Positions 1-9,553 of a stretch of DNA of 64,000 nucleotides are shown here, one piece after another. Both the position numbers and the translations under genes were made by a program. Source of the DNA: Psychrobacter sp. JCM 18903 (GTDB lineage Bacteria > Pseudomonadota > Gammaproteobacteria > Pseudomonadales > Moraxellaceae). Below the pieces are notes generated by a model that saw only the letters and a program-made list of their open reading frames with translations, ran no database searches and was not told the origin of the DNA. The DNA lies in assembly GCF_000586475.1 (NCBI RefSeq), contig NZ_BAWJ01000001.1, forward strand, positions 248,001 to 312,000, read 5' to 3'. The number at the start of each line of letters is the position of its first letter. Position 1 is the first letter of the stretch.

Positions 1-481
1 TCCATGACAAAGTCATCCGTTCGATAACGTTTGATATCTAGATGGTCACATAAGCGTTCAGCCAGCTTATCATCGTCATCCCACGGCGAGTATAGTCCGT
101 CATAGTCGCCGCCCCATGCATTGAATGTCCAATCACAAGCGCGTAGCTCGCCTTTATCATTGATTAAAAATGTCGGGACAGTATCACGTGCCAAGCATCA
201 TTGCTGGGCATGGATATGACGTCGATATCAGCAGGTAGACTATTACGGCATGATTGATAATCATCAGGATTGACCAGTATGCCAACTTCACAAAATCTGT
301 TAATTGCCAGTGCAACATCAGCATAAGATTTCTGAGCAGGAGCGGCTTGCTGTCGCCAGTTATCAGCACGGTAAGGCCACACCATCCATATTTTTTGTAT
401 CGGCTCAAATTCTGCTGGCATGTAAAAGCCGTCTTGTTGTGGTGTTGAGCCCGTGATTAATCGGTTCGGTAATAATGACAT
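1..481 (-). CDS. aguA: Agmatine deiminase, N-terminal part, frameshifted, cut by window edge
   Basis: Would hydrolyse agmatine to N-carbamoylputrescine and ammonia in the cytoplasm. The N-terminal part has the family pattern: MPAEFEPIQKIWMVWPYRAD, then SNDAW followed in the next frame by RDTVPTFLIND and then a WTFNAWGG block, as in peptidyl-arginine-deiminase-type agmatine deiminases. The frame changes at about base 190, where TGGCACGTGAT needs one more G to read W-A-R-D. That fits loss of one base from a G run, not a dead gene. I start at the ATG at 479-481, with AAGG about eight bases upstream; a GTG nine bases earlier is possible. The C-terminal two thirds, including the catalytic Cys, lie outside the window. 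It sits directly upstream of aguB on the same strand, so the two form the agmatine-to-putrescine pair. Identification is firm. Confidence 0.85.
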
Positions 482-533
482 ATAGAGCACCTTATTTGAC
501 GATAGCGCGAGTGAGCTTGCTTGTTAACAAACT

Positions 534-1403
534 TTATCCATGAGTCAGCAACGTGCCATACATCGATGGACGACGATCACGGAAAACGCCCCATTGCTGA
601 CGTTCGATAGCCAGTTGATCTAAGTCAAAAGTCGTACTAAGTATCTCTTCTTTATCTTTAGATGCTTCTTGGATGATCTCACCGCGACCATCCGTGATAA
701 ACGAGCCACCATAGAACTGCATGGTGCTATCGTTTCCGTTTTGAGTAATTGTTTCAGTGCCAATACGATTGGCTGCTACGACTGGCATGAGATTAGCGGC
801 AGCATGACCCTGCATACAGCGTTGCCAATGACCTTTTGAGTCGATGTCCAATGCTGGCTCATCACCAATAGCAGTCGGATAAAACAGTATTTCTGCGCCC
901 ATCAATGCCATGCTACGAGCGCATTCAGGGAACCATTGATCCCAGCAAATACCGACACCGATTTTGGCATACTTGGTTTGCCAAACCTTGAATCCAGTAT
1001 CGCCGGGGGTAAAGTAGAATTTTTCGGCATAAGGAATGCCATCTGGTATATGCGTTTTACGATAAGTGCCAAGTATCTCGCCATCGGCATCAATCACGGT
1101 CACGCTATTAAAAAAGGTATTGCCTGATTTTTCATAAAAGCTAATCGGCAATACTACCTCTAAGTCTTTAGCCAACTGTTTGAAGTGATTGATGGCCGCA
1201 TTATCCTCAACTGTGGTCGCAAGGGTAAAGTAATCAAAGTCATGAACTTGGCAGAAGTAAGGCGTTTCAAACAACTCTTGTAGCAAAATGATATTGGCAC
1301 CAGCGTTGGCGGCTTTGGTGACCAACTCAGTCGCAGTGGCAATATTTTGTTGTATATCCCAACCACATGCCATTTGAGTCGTAGCAACGGTAACATTTCG
1401 CAT
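534..1403 (-). CDS. aguB: N-carbamoylputrescine amidase
   Basis: Nitrilase-superfamily enzyme that releases putrescine, CO2 and ammonia from N-carbamoylputrescine, the second step of the agmatine route. The Glu-Lys-Cys triad is visible: Glu in LLQELFETPYF (about residue 43), Lys in YRKTHIPDG (about 113) and Cys in GVGICWDQWFPE (about 150). The length, 289 residues, is normal for the family. I use the ATG at 1401-1403 (MRNVTVATTQMACG) because AAGGA lies about seven bases upstream and homologous proteins begin here; the open frame runs 12 codons further upstream. It follows aguA with about 50 bp between and precedes the NhaC-type gene in transcription order reversed, all on the minus strand. 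No damage is seen. The specific substrate assignment leans on the neighbouring aguA. Confidence 0.9.
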   Translation of the reverse strand: MRNVTVATTQMACGWDIQQNIATATELVTKAANAGANIILLQELFETPYFCQVHDFDYFTLATTVEDNAAINHFKQLAKDLEVVLPISFYEKSGNTFFNSVTVIDADGEILGTYRKTHIPDGIPYAEKFYFTPGDTGFKVWQTKYAKIGVGICWDQWFPECARSMALMGAEILFYPTAIGDEPALDIDSKGHWQRCMQGHAAANLMPVVAANRIGTETITQNGNDSTMQFYGGSFITDGRGEIIQEASKDKEEILSTTFDLDQLAIERQQWGVFRDRRPSMYGTLLTHG

Positions 1404-1497
1404 GATTAAATCCTTATCGTATTTATTAGTGAGTACCATATAAAAGGCTTGTTTTTATTGACTAACGAATAATCTCTCATTGCCCGTTAGTCAATGA

Positions 1498-3015
1498 TTA
1501 CAATAATAGCGTTAAGGTTGGCTTAAGCATCATATAACCCAATCCTAAGAAGGTGACGACGGATAAACCCGCACCGAGCATGGCATAGGGGAACTGGGTA
1601 AAGGCATGCTGCATAGGGGAGCAGCCAGCACCTTGCGCGGCAAGTAGCGATGAATCACTAAAGAAGCAAGCATGGCTACCAAATGATGATGCTGATAACA
1701 ATGCGCCAATCATAAGGGGAGTGCTAACGCCTAGTGCAATAGAGATTGGAAAGACAATCGGCATGGCAAGGACATACAGCCCCCAGCTTGATGATGTGGC
1801 AAAAGTTAAGAAAGCCATGACGGCAAAAATTACGGCAGGGAAAATAATAATGGTCATGTAAGGCGTGATAGCCTCAATCACATATGAGGTCATACCAAGC
1901 TCATCGTTGATGGCTTTTAAGAAAAAACCGCCGATGACGGTTGAGAGCGGATAAAGCATGACTTTAAAGCCTTTAAAGATGGCTTCAACTTGCGTCTCAA
2001 AACTTAAAATGCCTTGCATCCAATAGACAACGACGGTCACAAAACAGGTCAATAATGCACCGCGTAAGAGATCGATTTCGAAGTAGACCGTCGAGACAAT
2101 TAACAAAATCATTGGGAAAGCAAAGTTTGCGATATTGGCTTTGAACGACAGCTTACGTTTGGCTTGGACGTTTGAGATCAGTTGCTCTTCTACAAAGGCT
2201 TCCGGAACAGGATTACCCGCTTTGGCGCGTGCCTCGGCTTTTTTCATCGGACCCCAGTCACCCAAAATGCCATACGCGACCAAGAATACAATCAAAAGTG
2301 CAAACCAAGCATACGCCATATAAGGAATCGCGCTGATATAAAGCCCAATACCTTCACCATCGCCAGCCACGCCGTTTTCTTCTAAAAGACCGGCAAAATA
2401 GACCGCCCAAGTAGAAATAGGCACGATAATACACATCGGTGCGGCGGTTGAATCGACGATATAAGCAAGCTTCTCACGAGAAACGTTATAGACGTCAGTG
2501 AGTTTTTTGACGGAGGTTGATACGGCTAGACAGTTTAAATAATCATCAATGAAAACCACCACGCCCAAAGCAAAAGTGGCCAATAATGACTGACGGCGCG
2601 ACTTAATGATTTTTTGTAGCCATTCACTAAAGCCATCTAGACACCCACTGATCTCAAGAAGCTGAATGAGACCGCCCATCAGACCGCAGACGAGAACAAT
2701 CCAAATAATGGTCTCATTCCCTAGCACCATCGACATGTTGTCTGCAAAAGGGGAGACCAAATCAAAAGGATTGAGCATCACGAGGCCAGCGACACAGCCT
2801 GCGATCATGGATTCGAATGGTCGCCTAGAGACAATAGCAGTGACTAATACCAATAAGGTTGGTAGTAAAGATAAGGCGCCCCAAGATTGGTCTGGGGCAC
2901 GGCTGGTAGATAGCCAAGCAAAAGCCAGATAGATGACGACGGCTACTATGACGGTGAGAAATACTCGCTTATTATGATACTGTCCTTCGACAGCATCATT
3001 GAGCTTCATGTTCAT
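1498..3015 (-). CDS. NhaC-family Na+/H+ antiporter-like transporter
   Basis: A 505-residue inner-membrane protein with about twelve hydrophobic segments, of the NhaC/ion-transporter superfamily. Visible family-like features include VVFIDDYLNCLAVSTSVKKL in the middle and a conserved SSFGSHACFFSDSSLLAAQG stretch near the C terminus. GGGAG lies about seven bases before the ATG at 3013-3015. It is embedded between aguB and puuB in a minus-strand polyamine gene run. NhaC-like proteins are annotated as Na+/H+ or malate/lactate antiporters, but members of this superfamily next to amine catabolism genes may import the amine. I infer, without proof, that this one carries agmatine or putrescine, perhaps coupled to Na+. 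The reading frame is intact. Family assignment is good; substrate is open. Confidence 0.8.
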   Translation of the reverse strand: MNMKLNDAVEGQYHNKRVFLTVIVAVVIYLAFAWLSTSRAPDQSWGALSLLPTLLVLVTAIVSRRPFESMIAGCVAGLVMLNPFDLVSPFADNMSMVLGNETIIWIVLVCGLMGGLIQLLEISGCLDGFSEWLQKIIKSRRQSLLATFALGVVVFIDDYLNCLAVSTSVKKLTDVYNVSREKLAYIVDSTAAPMCIIVPISTWAVYFAGLLEENGVAGDGEGIGLYISAIPYMAYAWFALLIVFLVAYGILGDWGPMKKAEARAKAGNPVPEAFVEEQLISNVQAKRKLSFKANIANFAFPMILLIVSTVYFEIDLLRGALLTCFVTVVVYWMQGILSFETQVEAIFKGFKVMLYPLSTVIGGFFLKAINDELGMTSYVIEAITPYMTIIIFPAVIFAVMAFLTFATSSSWGLYVLAMPIVFPISIALGVSTPLMIGALLSASSFGSHACFFSDSSLLAAQGAGCSPMQHAFTQFPYAMLGAGLSVVTFLGLGYMMLKPTLTLLL

Positions 3016-3218
3016 ATTTACGCTCCCTGTAAAACCTCATTGTTTTTTTAAACAAGCTCTATTCTATGGTTGACGCGCGACAGACAGTAGGACAGTAGCG
3101 AATCAACTGTCTATCGCGCCCTATCACAACAATCCGTTGCTATGAGAGGTCACTGTAACGACCGCTTTTAAAATAAAAACACCTTATTCAATGTTTATTA
3201 TTCAAGGCTTTCATGTGT

Positions 3219-4595
3219 TTACATGCCAGTGGTATCTTTTAGCGCGTACCACCATGAGCCCATGACAGAGTAAGGGACTCGCAGCGCTCGACCACCTGGG
3301 AACGGAATCCAAGGAATTTGTGCAAAAGCATCGAACTCTTTGGTTTTACCATTGATGGCATCGGCTAATATTTGTCCAAATAGATGCGAGCCTGTCACGC
3401 CATGACCACTATAGCCATGGGCGAAGTATACTCGCTCATGTAGTTTGCCCATTTGTGGTACGCGGGAAAAAGACAACGCAAAGTTACCACTCCACGCATA
3501 GTCGATTTTGACGTCACGTAGCTCTGGGAATATCCTATTCATATTTGGTCGGATTTTAGCTGTGATATCAGCGGGGTCTTGACCACCGTAGACCGTACCG
3601 CCACCAAATAACATGCGCTTATCTGCTGACAGGCGATAGTAATCCAAAATGTAGCGGACATCTTCGACACAAACATCGGTTGGCAGTAACTGGTCTGCTA
3701 AATCACCCAGCGGCTCGGTGGCGATAATTTGCGTCGATACGGGCATGACACGGTCAGTCAGTTTAGGGATGACTTTATTGAGATAGGCATTGCCGCACAG
3801 CACCGCCTGCTTACAAGTGACGGTGCCAAACTCGGTGATGACTTTGATAGCATCGTCAGCATACTCAATATCAACCACTAAGGTGTTTTCATAAATGGTG
3901 CCGCCGCCTTGCTGAATGGCAGATGCTTCACCCAATGCAAGATTTAGTGGATGAAAGTGTCCACCGGAGTGATCGATGACTCCGCCCACATAGGCATCTG
4001 ATTTTATATGCTCTTGGATACCGCGCTTATCGAGCATTTCTCGATCATGCATACCATGGCTCTCCCACAGTGCATGCGTTTCTTGCAAGTCTTTTAGCTG
4101 CCCATTATTTAATGCCGCAAAGATATTTTTTTCTTTAAGATCACAGCTGATATCGTAGTCTCTAACAAAGCGCCGAATGATTTTGCCACCACGGGTCACA
4201 AGCTGACCAACGAAGTTTGCATTTTCTTGACCATAAGACTTTTTTGATTTTTTGTAGGCTGGCATTTAGACCATTGACGATTTGACCACCATTACGCCTG
4301 ATGCGCCCCAACCAATTTGCGCGCCTTCCAGTACCACGACTTCATGATCCGTTTCAATGAGATGCAGGGCAGTGGATAAACCGCTATAGCCGCCACCAAC
4401 CACACATATTTCCACTTGGATATCATTTTTTAGCGTTGGTCTATCCGGCTTAGGATTACGGCTGGCTGCATAATAGCTATCAGGATATTGCCCTTTGTCT
4501 GAATAATGCGGGATATTGCGCGTATTATTCGAGGATAGGTTTTGGTTGGTTGGTGTGTTGCCGTTTAAATTGCTACTTGAGTTGCTATTTGACAT
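3219..4595 (-). CDS. puuB: Gamma-glutamylputrescine oxidase-type FAD oxidoreductase, double frameshift
   Basis: FAD-dependent amine oxidase of the DAO family, expected to oxidise gamma-glutamylputrescine to the aldehyde. The N-terminal part carries the dinucleotide site VCVVGGGYSGLSTALHL-like (seen as EICVVGGGYSGLSTAL) and WGASG. The frame then needs one missing C near 4281 to read RNGGQIVNGLNASLQK, and one surplus A in the A run near 4245 to return to SYGQENANFVGQLV. The two indels compensate, leaving only an in-frame stop at 4266-4268. Near the C terminus GHGVTGSHLFGQ is the second FAD-contact region. The start at 4593-4595 (MSNSNS) has AGGA upstream and overlaps the puuA stop, so translation is probably coupled. 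About 460 residues when repaired, normal for PuuB/OrdL. Confidence 0.85.
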
Positions 4596-4596
4596 A

Positions 4597-5939
4597 TCAA
4601 ACATCCTGTAAATAGGTGAGGTATTCAAGGTTGGTTACTTGCTGAGCAAAGCGTTTGGCTTCTTGCTTTTTGACCGCGATCAACAGCTCAATCATCTCGC
4701 TTGGGAACAGCGAATCAATCACATCACTGCTTTCAAATTTGCGAATGGCGGACAGCCAGTCAAGTGGCAAGGTCTTAAGCTCTGCTTCGTCGTAAGTAAT
4801 GCTATTAATGGGTTCTGGCGCTTCCAGCTTGTTTTCGATGCCATACAGCATACCTGCCAGTACCGCACTACAGACCAGATAAGGATTGGCATCTGCCCCA
4901 GAGACACGGTGCTCGATACGGCGTGCTTTTGAGTCACCACCAGGGATACGTACTGCCGCCGTGCGGTTTTCATAACCCCATGACACATTGTTTGGTGCTA
5001 GCGTACCGGGTGTAAAGCGGCGATAAGAATTCACATGTGGGGCAAATAACAACGTGCAATCTGACATGGTCTTTAACAATCCGGCGACTGCATGGCGCAA
5101 GATATCTGAGCCTTCATCTGACCCATCATCAAAGACATTATTGCCGTCTTTATCTAATAAGCTGCAATGCACATGAAAACCATTCCCCGACTGTAGACCA
5201 AAAGGTTTTGCCATGAATGTCGCAGTGAGTTTACGGCGAGCAGCGACGGCCTTGACGACCTGTTTGAACAAAATAGCATCGTCAGCGGCTTTTAGTGGAT
5301 CGTCTACGTGTAATAAATTAATCTCAAACTGACCACAGCCATTCTCTGCCAACGCGGCATCTGCTGGGATATCGAGCTTTTTGCACTGTGCATAAACTTC
5401 GTCTAAAAATTCATCGAATTGTAATAGATCATTGATGCTTAAAATTGAGGTTTTATTCAGTCTTAGCCCGCTTTTGGGACGGATAGGCGGTTTTGGCGTT
5501 TCGCTTCAGTATAGTCAACCAAATAAAATTCCAGCTCAGTGGCCATCACTGGAGTCAAACCAAGCGCTTTGAATTTTTTGCTAATGTAATCCAAAACGTG
5601 TCTGGCATCACCGTAATAAGGTTCGTTATTTTCTGTATAAAGCCAAACGGGCAATAGCGATGAAGGCGCACTGGTATTGAGAAGTGGATAGGCGGCACGA
5701 CCAGTAGGACGGGCAATGGCATCTATATCGCCATTACATTGAGAAGACTCGATGACATCAGCACCCCAAATATCAACGCCTAAGATAGATAAAGGCAATC
5801 GTATCGCACCGTTTTCTGCTTTTTCCATTTGATTGAAAGGGATGCGCTTACCACGAAGTAAGCCATTAATATCACCTGCCGCAACATAAACGTATTCTGT
5901 GTTGTTTGCAGATTCGACCATTCCATTGGTTGTCGTCAT
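4597..5939 (-). CDS. puuA: Gamma-glutamylputrescine synthetase (glutamine synthetase family), frameshifted
   Basis: ATP-dependent ligase that joins glutamate to putrescine, the first committed step of the Puu pathway. The beta-grasp part (residues about 1-110) is followed by the catalytic domain with MATELEFYLVD, ENGCGQFEIN, FHVHCSLLDKDG, YRRFTPGTLAPNNVSWGYEN and RIEHRVSGADANPYL, all glutamine-synthetase signatures. One base is missing near 5473-5485. Downstream, the other frame reads RPKSGLRLNKTSILSIND through to AAENG-like (ALAENGCGQ), giving about 448 residues in total, the normal length. GGAAG lies upstream of the ATG at 5937-5939. First gene of the minus-strand run facing puuD across a 479-bp control region. 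PuuA is preferred over ordinary GlnA because of the puuB/puuD context. Confidence 0.88.
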
Positions 5940-6418
5940 GTCTATTCTTCCTATGAATTTTTAGAATTACTGGGATTATTGTCAATACGGATACTGCTGG
6001 CGCATCGTCTTTTAGTGATATTTATAACCAATGCTTGGTAAAACAGCGATTGATTACCTCTTATTTAAGCAGTTTCTATGTGTCTCTTTAGGTTTCTCTT
6101 TATATTTCTCAAAACCGATTTTATTAATAATATGAATTCTTTAGATTTCGCTGTTCTTAGCCCTTAACATCGAGATATAAACGTCAACCCTTGTCTAATG
6201 TCTCGCTGATGACTTCCAATATAGGTGTGAAAAATATAGTTGTCAATTTTTATTTAAAATTATCTTAAATTAATGCATTTTTCCAATTTTATTATTAATA
6301 TCGGTAATATTGAAATTTATAGTTTACATTTTATGAGGTGCTGTGTTAAATTTCAGCTAAATAAAGGATTGAGCAATATAGACGATGAGGTCTATTTGTT
6401 ATAACTAGGGAAGACGGT
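5940..6418. promoter_or_regulatory. Divergent puuA/puuD intergenic control region
   Basis: A 479-bp very AT-rich stretch with no convincing coding potential between the divergent puuA and puuD genes. It must hold both promoters and is the likely target of the PuuR-like regulator encoded at 7134. The most A+T-rich part is about 6230-6330, with several near -10-like hexamers on both strands. I could not recognise a specific PuuR operator, so no binding site is placed. Confidence 0.5.
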
Positions 6419-7159
6419 ATGAAAAATTCTAGACCTATTATTGCTATTGTTTCTTGTCATAAGATGGTTGATGGGCAGCCAGCACAAGCGGTGTATCAAA
6501 AATATATCGATGCCGTGAATTTTTATGGTGGCAATCCCATACTGCTGCCAAACACTGCTGCCGATAGCGAAAACTTTGAGGCGCTACTGGATATCGCAGA
6601 TGGGATTTTGTTAACGGGCAGTTATAGTAACGTGGCACCAACGCGTTATGGCGCGACGCATATCGAAGCGAAACAAGACTTGGGTCGTGATGAGCTGAGC
6701 TTTAAGTTATTGGATTATGCAGACAAGACTGGCACTCCATTACTGGCGGTTTGCCGAGGATTGCAAGAGATGAATGTGCATTTTGGTGGCACGCTACATC
6801 CTGATTGGAGGGAAGTAGAGGGGTTTTATGAGCCACATTTAGAGGACAATACTCAGCCACTTGAAGTGCAGTATCAGCCAGTTCATGACGTGATTATTCA
6901 ACCAAATGGCAGGCTTGCCGCCTTTGGTGAAAAATGGCACGTTAACTCGCTACATAAACAAGCAATCAATGAAGTAGGCGCGCGTTTATCAGTTGAGGCT
7001 CTAGCGCCTGATGGTTTGGTCGAAGCCATCAGCTTGTTGCAACATCCATTTATGATTGGTGTACAATGGCATCCTGAGTTAAATTATGCACAAGACGACT
7101 TGTCCAAATTTCTATTCACGGAATTCATTCACTATGCCAGCAAACCCCAAACTGAATAG
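6419..7159 (+). CDS. puuD: Gamma-glutamyl-gamma-aminobutyrate hydrolase
   Basis: Class I glutamine-amidotransferase-fold hydrolase (peptidase C26) that releases GABA and glutamate from gamma-glutamyl-GABA, the last Puu step. The nucleophile Cys is in LLAVCRGLQEMNVHFGG (about residue 117). The catalytic His-Glu pair is in VQWHPELNY near residue 220. TGSYSNVAPTRYG is the PuuD-type substrate-side loop. 246 residues, usual for the family. AGGGAAG lies about seven bases before the ATG. Its 3' end overlaps the start of the regulator gene by 26 bases, so the two are co-transcribed and probably translationally coupled. Frame intact. Confidence 0.93.
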   Translation: MKNSRPIIAIVSCHKMVDGQPAQAVYQKYIDAVNFYGGNPILLPNTAADSENFEALLDIADGILLTGSYSNVAPTRYGATHIEAKQDLGRDELSFKLLDYADKTGTPLLAVCRGLQEMNVHFGGTLHPDWREVEGFYEPHLEDNTQPLEVQYQPVHDVIIQPNGRLAAFGEKWHVNSLHKQAINEVGARLSVEALAPDGLVEAISLLQHPFMIGVQWHPELNYAQDDLSKFLFTEFIHYASKPQTE

Positions 7160-7892
7160 CACTACTGAAGGCAATGTAGACAATGCCAGCACTGACATTG
7201 ATATTAATAACGGCATTGACGCTGATGTTGCCAGCGATAAAGCGGCTGATATCGATACAGATGACGACATCAGTGGTGATGATGAAGATGAGCTGACAGA
7301 CTCTGAGAAAGCGATGTCAGCCGAAAATGACGAGTCGCCAGAAGAGGATATCGGTAAAAAGATCAATCAGCTGCGCCTCGCAAAAGGCTACTCGCAACGT
7401 AAGCTTGCGAAATTGTCGGGATTAACCAATACTTCTATCAGCTCCATTGAGCGCAATAAAGTCAGTCCAGCAGTGAATACGCTAAAGGCAATTTTGGCGG
7501 TATTGGGTTCTGATTTGACCACGTTTTTTAGTGATGAATGGAAGGAACCAAAGGCGAGAGTCGTGGTAACGCCGAAGGATTTGTTGGAGCTGAGCGAACC
7601 GAGTAGTAGAGTGTCACTAAGACAGGTATACAACTGTAGCACTACCAAGAATTTGGGTTTTTTGATTGAGGTGTATCAACCGAACAGCTCAACGGAAGAA
7701 AAAATTGCCCACGAAGGTGAAGAGATTGGCACCGTTATTGAAGGCAAGATTCTTATCCGTATCGATGAGACGACGTATTTATTAAACCAAGGGGATAGCT
7801 ACGTGATTGATACCATTCGCCCGCATACTTTTATCAATCCTACTGATGGCGTGACTCGCATTGTTAGTGCGCACACCCCGACGACCTACTAA
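7134..7892 (+). CDS. puuR: XRE-cupin transcriptional regulator, PuuR-like, with acidic N-terminal extension
   Basis: DNA-binding regulator expected to repress the puu genes until putrescine is bound. A helix-turn-helix of the XRE type spans about residues 73-130 (INQLRLAKGYSQRKLAKLSG, then SISSIERNKVSPA). A cupin ligand-binding domain follows at about 180-250, with EEIGTVIEGKI and NQGDSYVIDTIRPHTF. The first 65 residues are unusual: almost only D, E, S, A, N and T and probably disordered. E. coli PuuR has no such part. The start at 7134 (MPANPKLN) is preferred over an upstream ATG at 7086 because of spacing to GGAA and the overlap with puuD. Coupled to puuD, which suggests autoregulation. Function is inferred from fold plus neighbours. 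Confidence 0.85.
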   Translation: MPANPKLNSTTEGNVDNASTDIDINNGIDADVASDKAADIDTDDDISGDDEDELTDSEKAMSAENDESPEEDIGKKINQLRLAKGYSQRKLAKLSGLTNTSISSIERNKVSPAVNTLKAILAVLGSDLTTFFSDEWKEPKARVVVTPKDLLELSEPSSRVSLRQVYNCSTTKNLGFLIEVYQPNSSTEEKIAHEGEEIGTVIEGKILIRIDETTYLLNQGDSYVIDTIRPHTFINPTDGVTRIVSAHTPTTY

Positions 7893-7946
7893 ATTAACGT
7901 TTTAATAACCACTTAAGTTGATGTTTAAATAATCATAGTGATTTCC

Positions 7947-7981
7947 CGCGCTGCTTCTACAAATAGAAGCCGCGTTTTTTT
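7947..7981 (+). terminator. Intrinsic terminator after puuR-like gene
   Basis: A hairpin with arms GCTTCTA/TAGAAGC extended by CGCG/CGCG across a small bulge, loop CAAA, followed by seven T. It sits 55 bp after the regulator stop and ends the puuD-regulator transcript. Confidence 0.85.
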
Positions 7982-8056
7982 GGCACGAAAGGAGTCATTG
8001 TGAAAGCACGCCCCAGCAAGCTGTTAGATATTAGCCTACGTAATAAAGTGGTAGGC

Positions 8057-9405
8057 TTACAGGTCTTTATGATCTTGAAGCGTTTCTGAGTCAGTAAGCG
8101 GATTTGAGGGACTTATCGCTTTAGGTTTTTCTTTGATAAGCTTTACTTTAGTTTGTTTATCGGCTGGTACAAGCGCGACATAAGCAGACTCAGGCTTCTT
8201 ACTAGTGGGTTTAGAGGATTTTTTTAGCGTCTTCTTAATTCTTTTAACAGCAGCGGCATCGCTCGCAGCTTGTTCCTCTGCGAGCGAGTCGTCGTATAAA
8301 CCTTGATAGACAGCGAGGGTTTCTTCAATCATCTCACGCATGGTGAATTTATTGGTCATTTCAGGGCGTGTGATGCTTTCTAATTGATTTCTCACGGCTT
8401 TACATAGCGCATTGGCATTGTATTTTTTGACCAGCCCTTGAGGATATAGCGGTTGTAAAATCTCACTAAATGCGGCCTGATCCCACCCAATAACGGGCGT
8501 ACCTAAATGAATCGCTTGTAAGGCATTGATGCCGATTGATTCAGGCTCATTCGCAAGCGCCATCACGATATTGGCGGCTGAGAGCCATTCACGCATGTCA
8601 TTACGTTTGCTACCTACATAAGTAATTCGATCAGCCAACCCTAATGTATTAGTGCGTTGGCGGAAATCTTCATGCGCGACGTCACCATCTCTATAATCAT
8701 CATCCATGATAATGACATGGATGTTAGGGAACTGCTCTTGCAAGTTGCCCAAAATATCAATCAGCCATTCCTGACCATATTCGTTGCCAATAATAGTTGG
8801 AAATACCAGCCACTTTTTATGCTCAAGCTCAGGATATTCAGCAAAAGTATGCCGTAACCAGTAAACAGACGGATTATGACGATAAGGATAGCGGCGCGTA
8901 TCGATACCACGGTAGATGCGTTTGATGACTTTAGGGTCTGCATCTTCTCGCGCAGGCCTTTTTTTAGATAATTGGTCACACTATCGGAGACGGTAATGAT
9001 GGTATCGACATCGAGTAGGGCTTGAGAGTACTTATTGATCGGATAAAAACCATACATGGTTGACACTAGCTTTGGTATCCGCTTGACACGGGCGCGGCGC
9101 AATGCCAAATGCAGTATCCATGCAGGTGTGCGTGAGTGCACATGGATCACGTCAGGATCGTACTCTTCAATTAAACGCCGCAGCGCCGTGACTTGTAGTA
9201 ACGACAGCCAAGACTTTTTATTCATGTGTAGCTGATGATAATTATTGCCATCACGCTTTAGGCGTTTGACCAGATCATTATCTTCATCGGCGCTAGAGAC
9301 GATGATAGATGTATGGCCATTTTTGACCAATGCGCGCCCAAGATGAAAAATACCGCGCTCGGATTCATCATGCTTTAAAGACGACAATAAGCGCATAACT
9401 TTCAT
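8057..9405 (-). CDS. Family 4 glycosyltransferase, frameshifted
   Basis: GT-B fold sugar transferase, probably acting on lipopolysaccharide or another surface glycan at the inner membrane. The N-terminal half has MKVMRLLSSLKHDESERG and VIHVHSRTPAW. The C-terminal half has the GT4 nucleotide-sugar site, seen as ANEPESIGINALQAIHLGTP (E-x7-E type). One base is missing near 8949; the other frame supplies EDADPKVIKRIYRGIDTRRY, which joins the two halves into about 450 residues. After the catalytic domain comes a Lys-rich tail of about 70 residues (KRIKKTLKKSSKP and similar), perhaps for membrane or nucleic-acid contact. It is last in a minus-strand group behind the DUF4130 gene with 150 bp between, so co-function is not implied. 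Acceptor unknown. Confidence 0.75.
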
Positions 9406-9553
9406 AATGGCATTGGTGACCAGTTCATAATAACAAGTGGCTATTGTCAGTTAAAAGCCGCCAAAACTCAACCATCAAGATAAAAAGATAAGGTTATATG
9501 GTCGAGTTTCTAAGAGAGAGACGCATAAAGCTTGAATCGAAGGATAAAAGCCG

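Noticed and set aside
3219..4265. A separate gene for the C-terminal part of puuB
   Set aside because: Both parts are in the same frame and the short out-of-frame stretch between them encodes the conserved RNGGQ motif; one gene with two indels is simpler.
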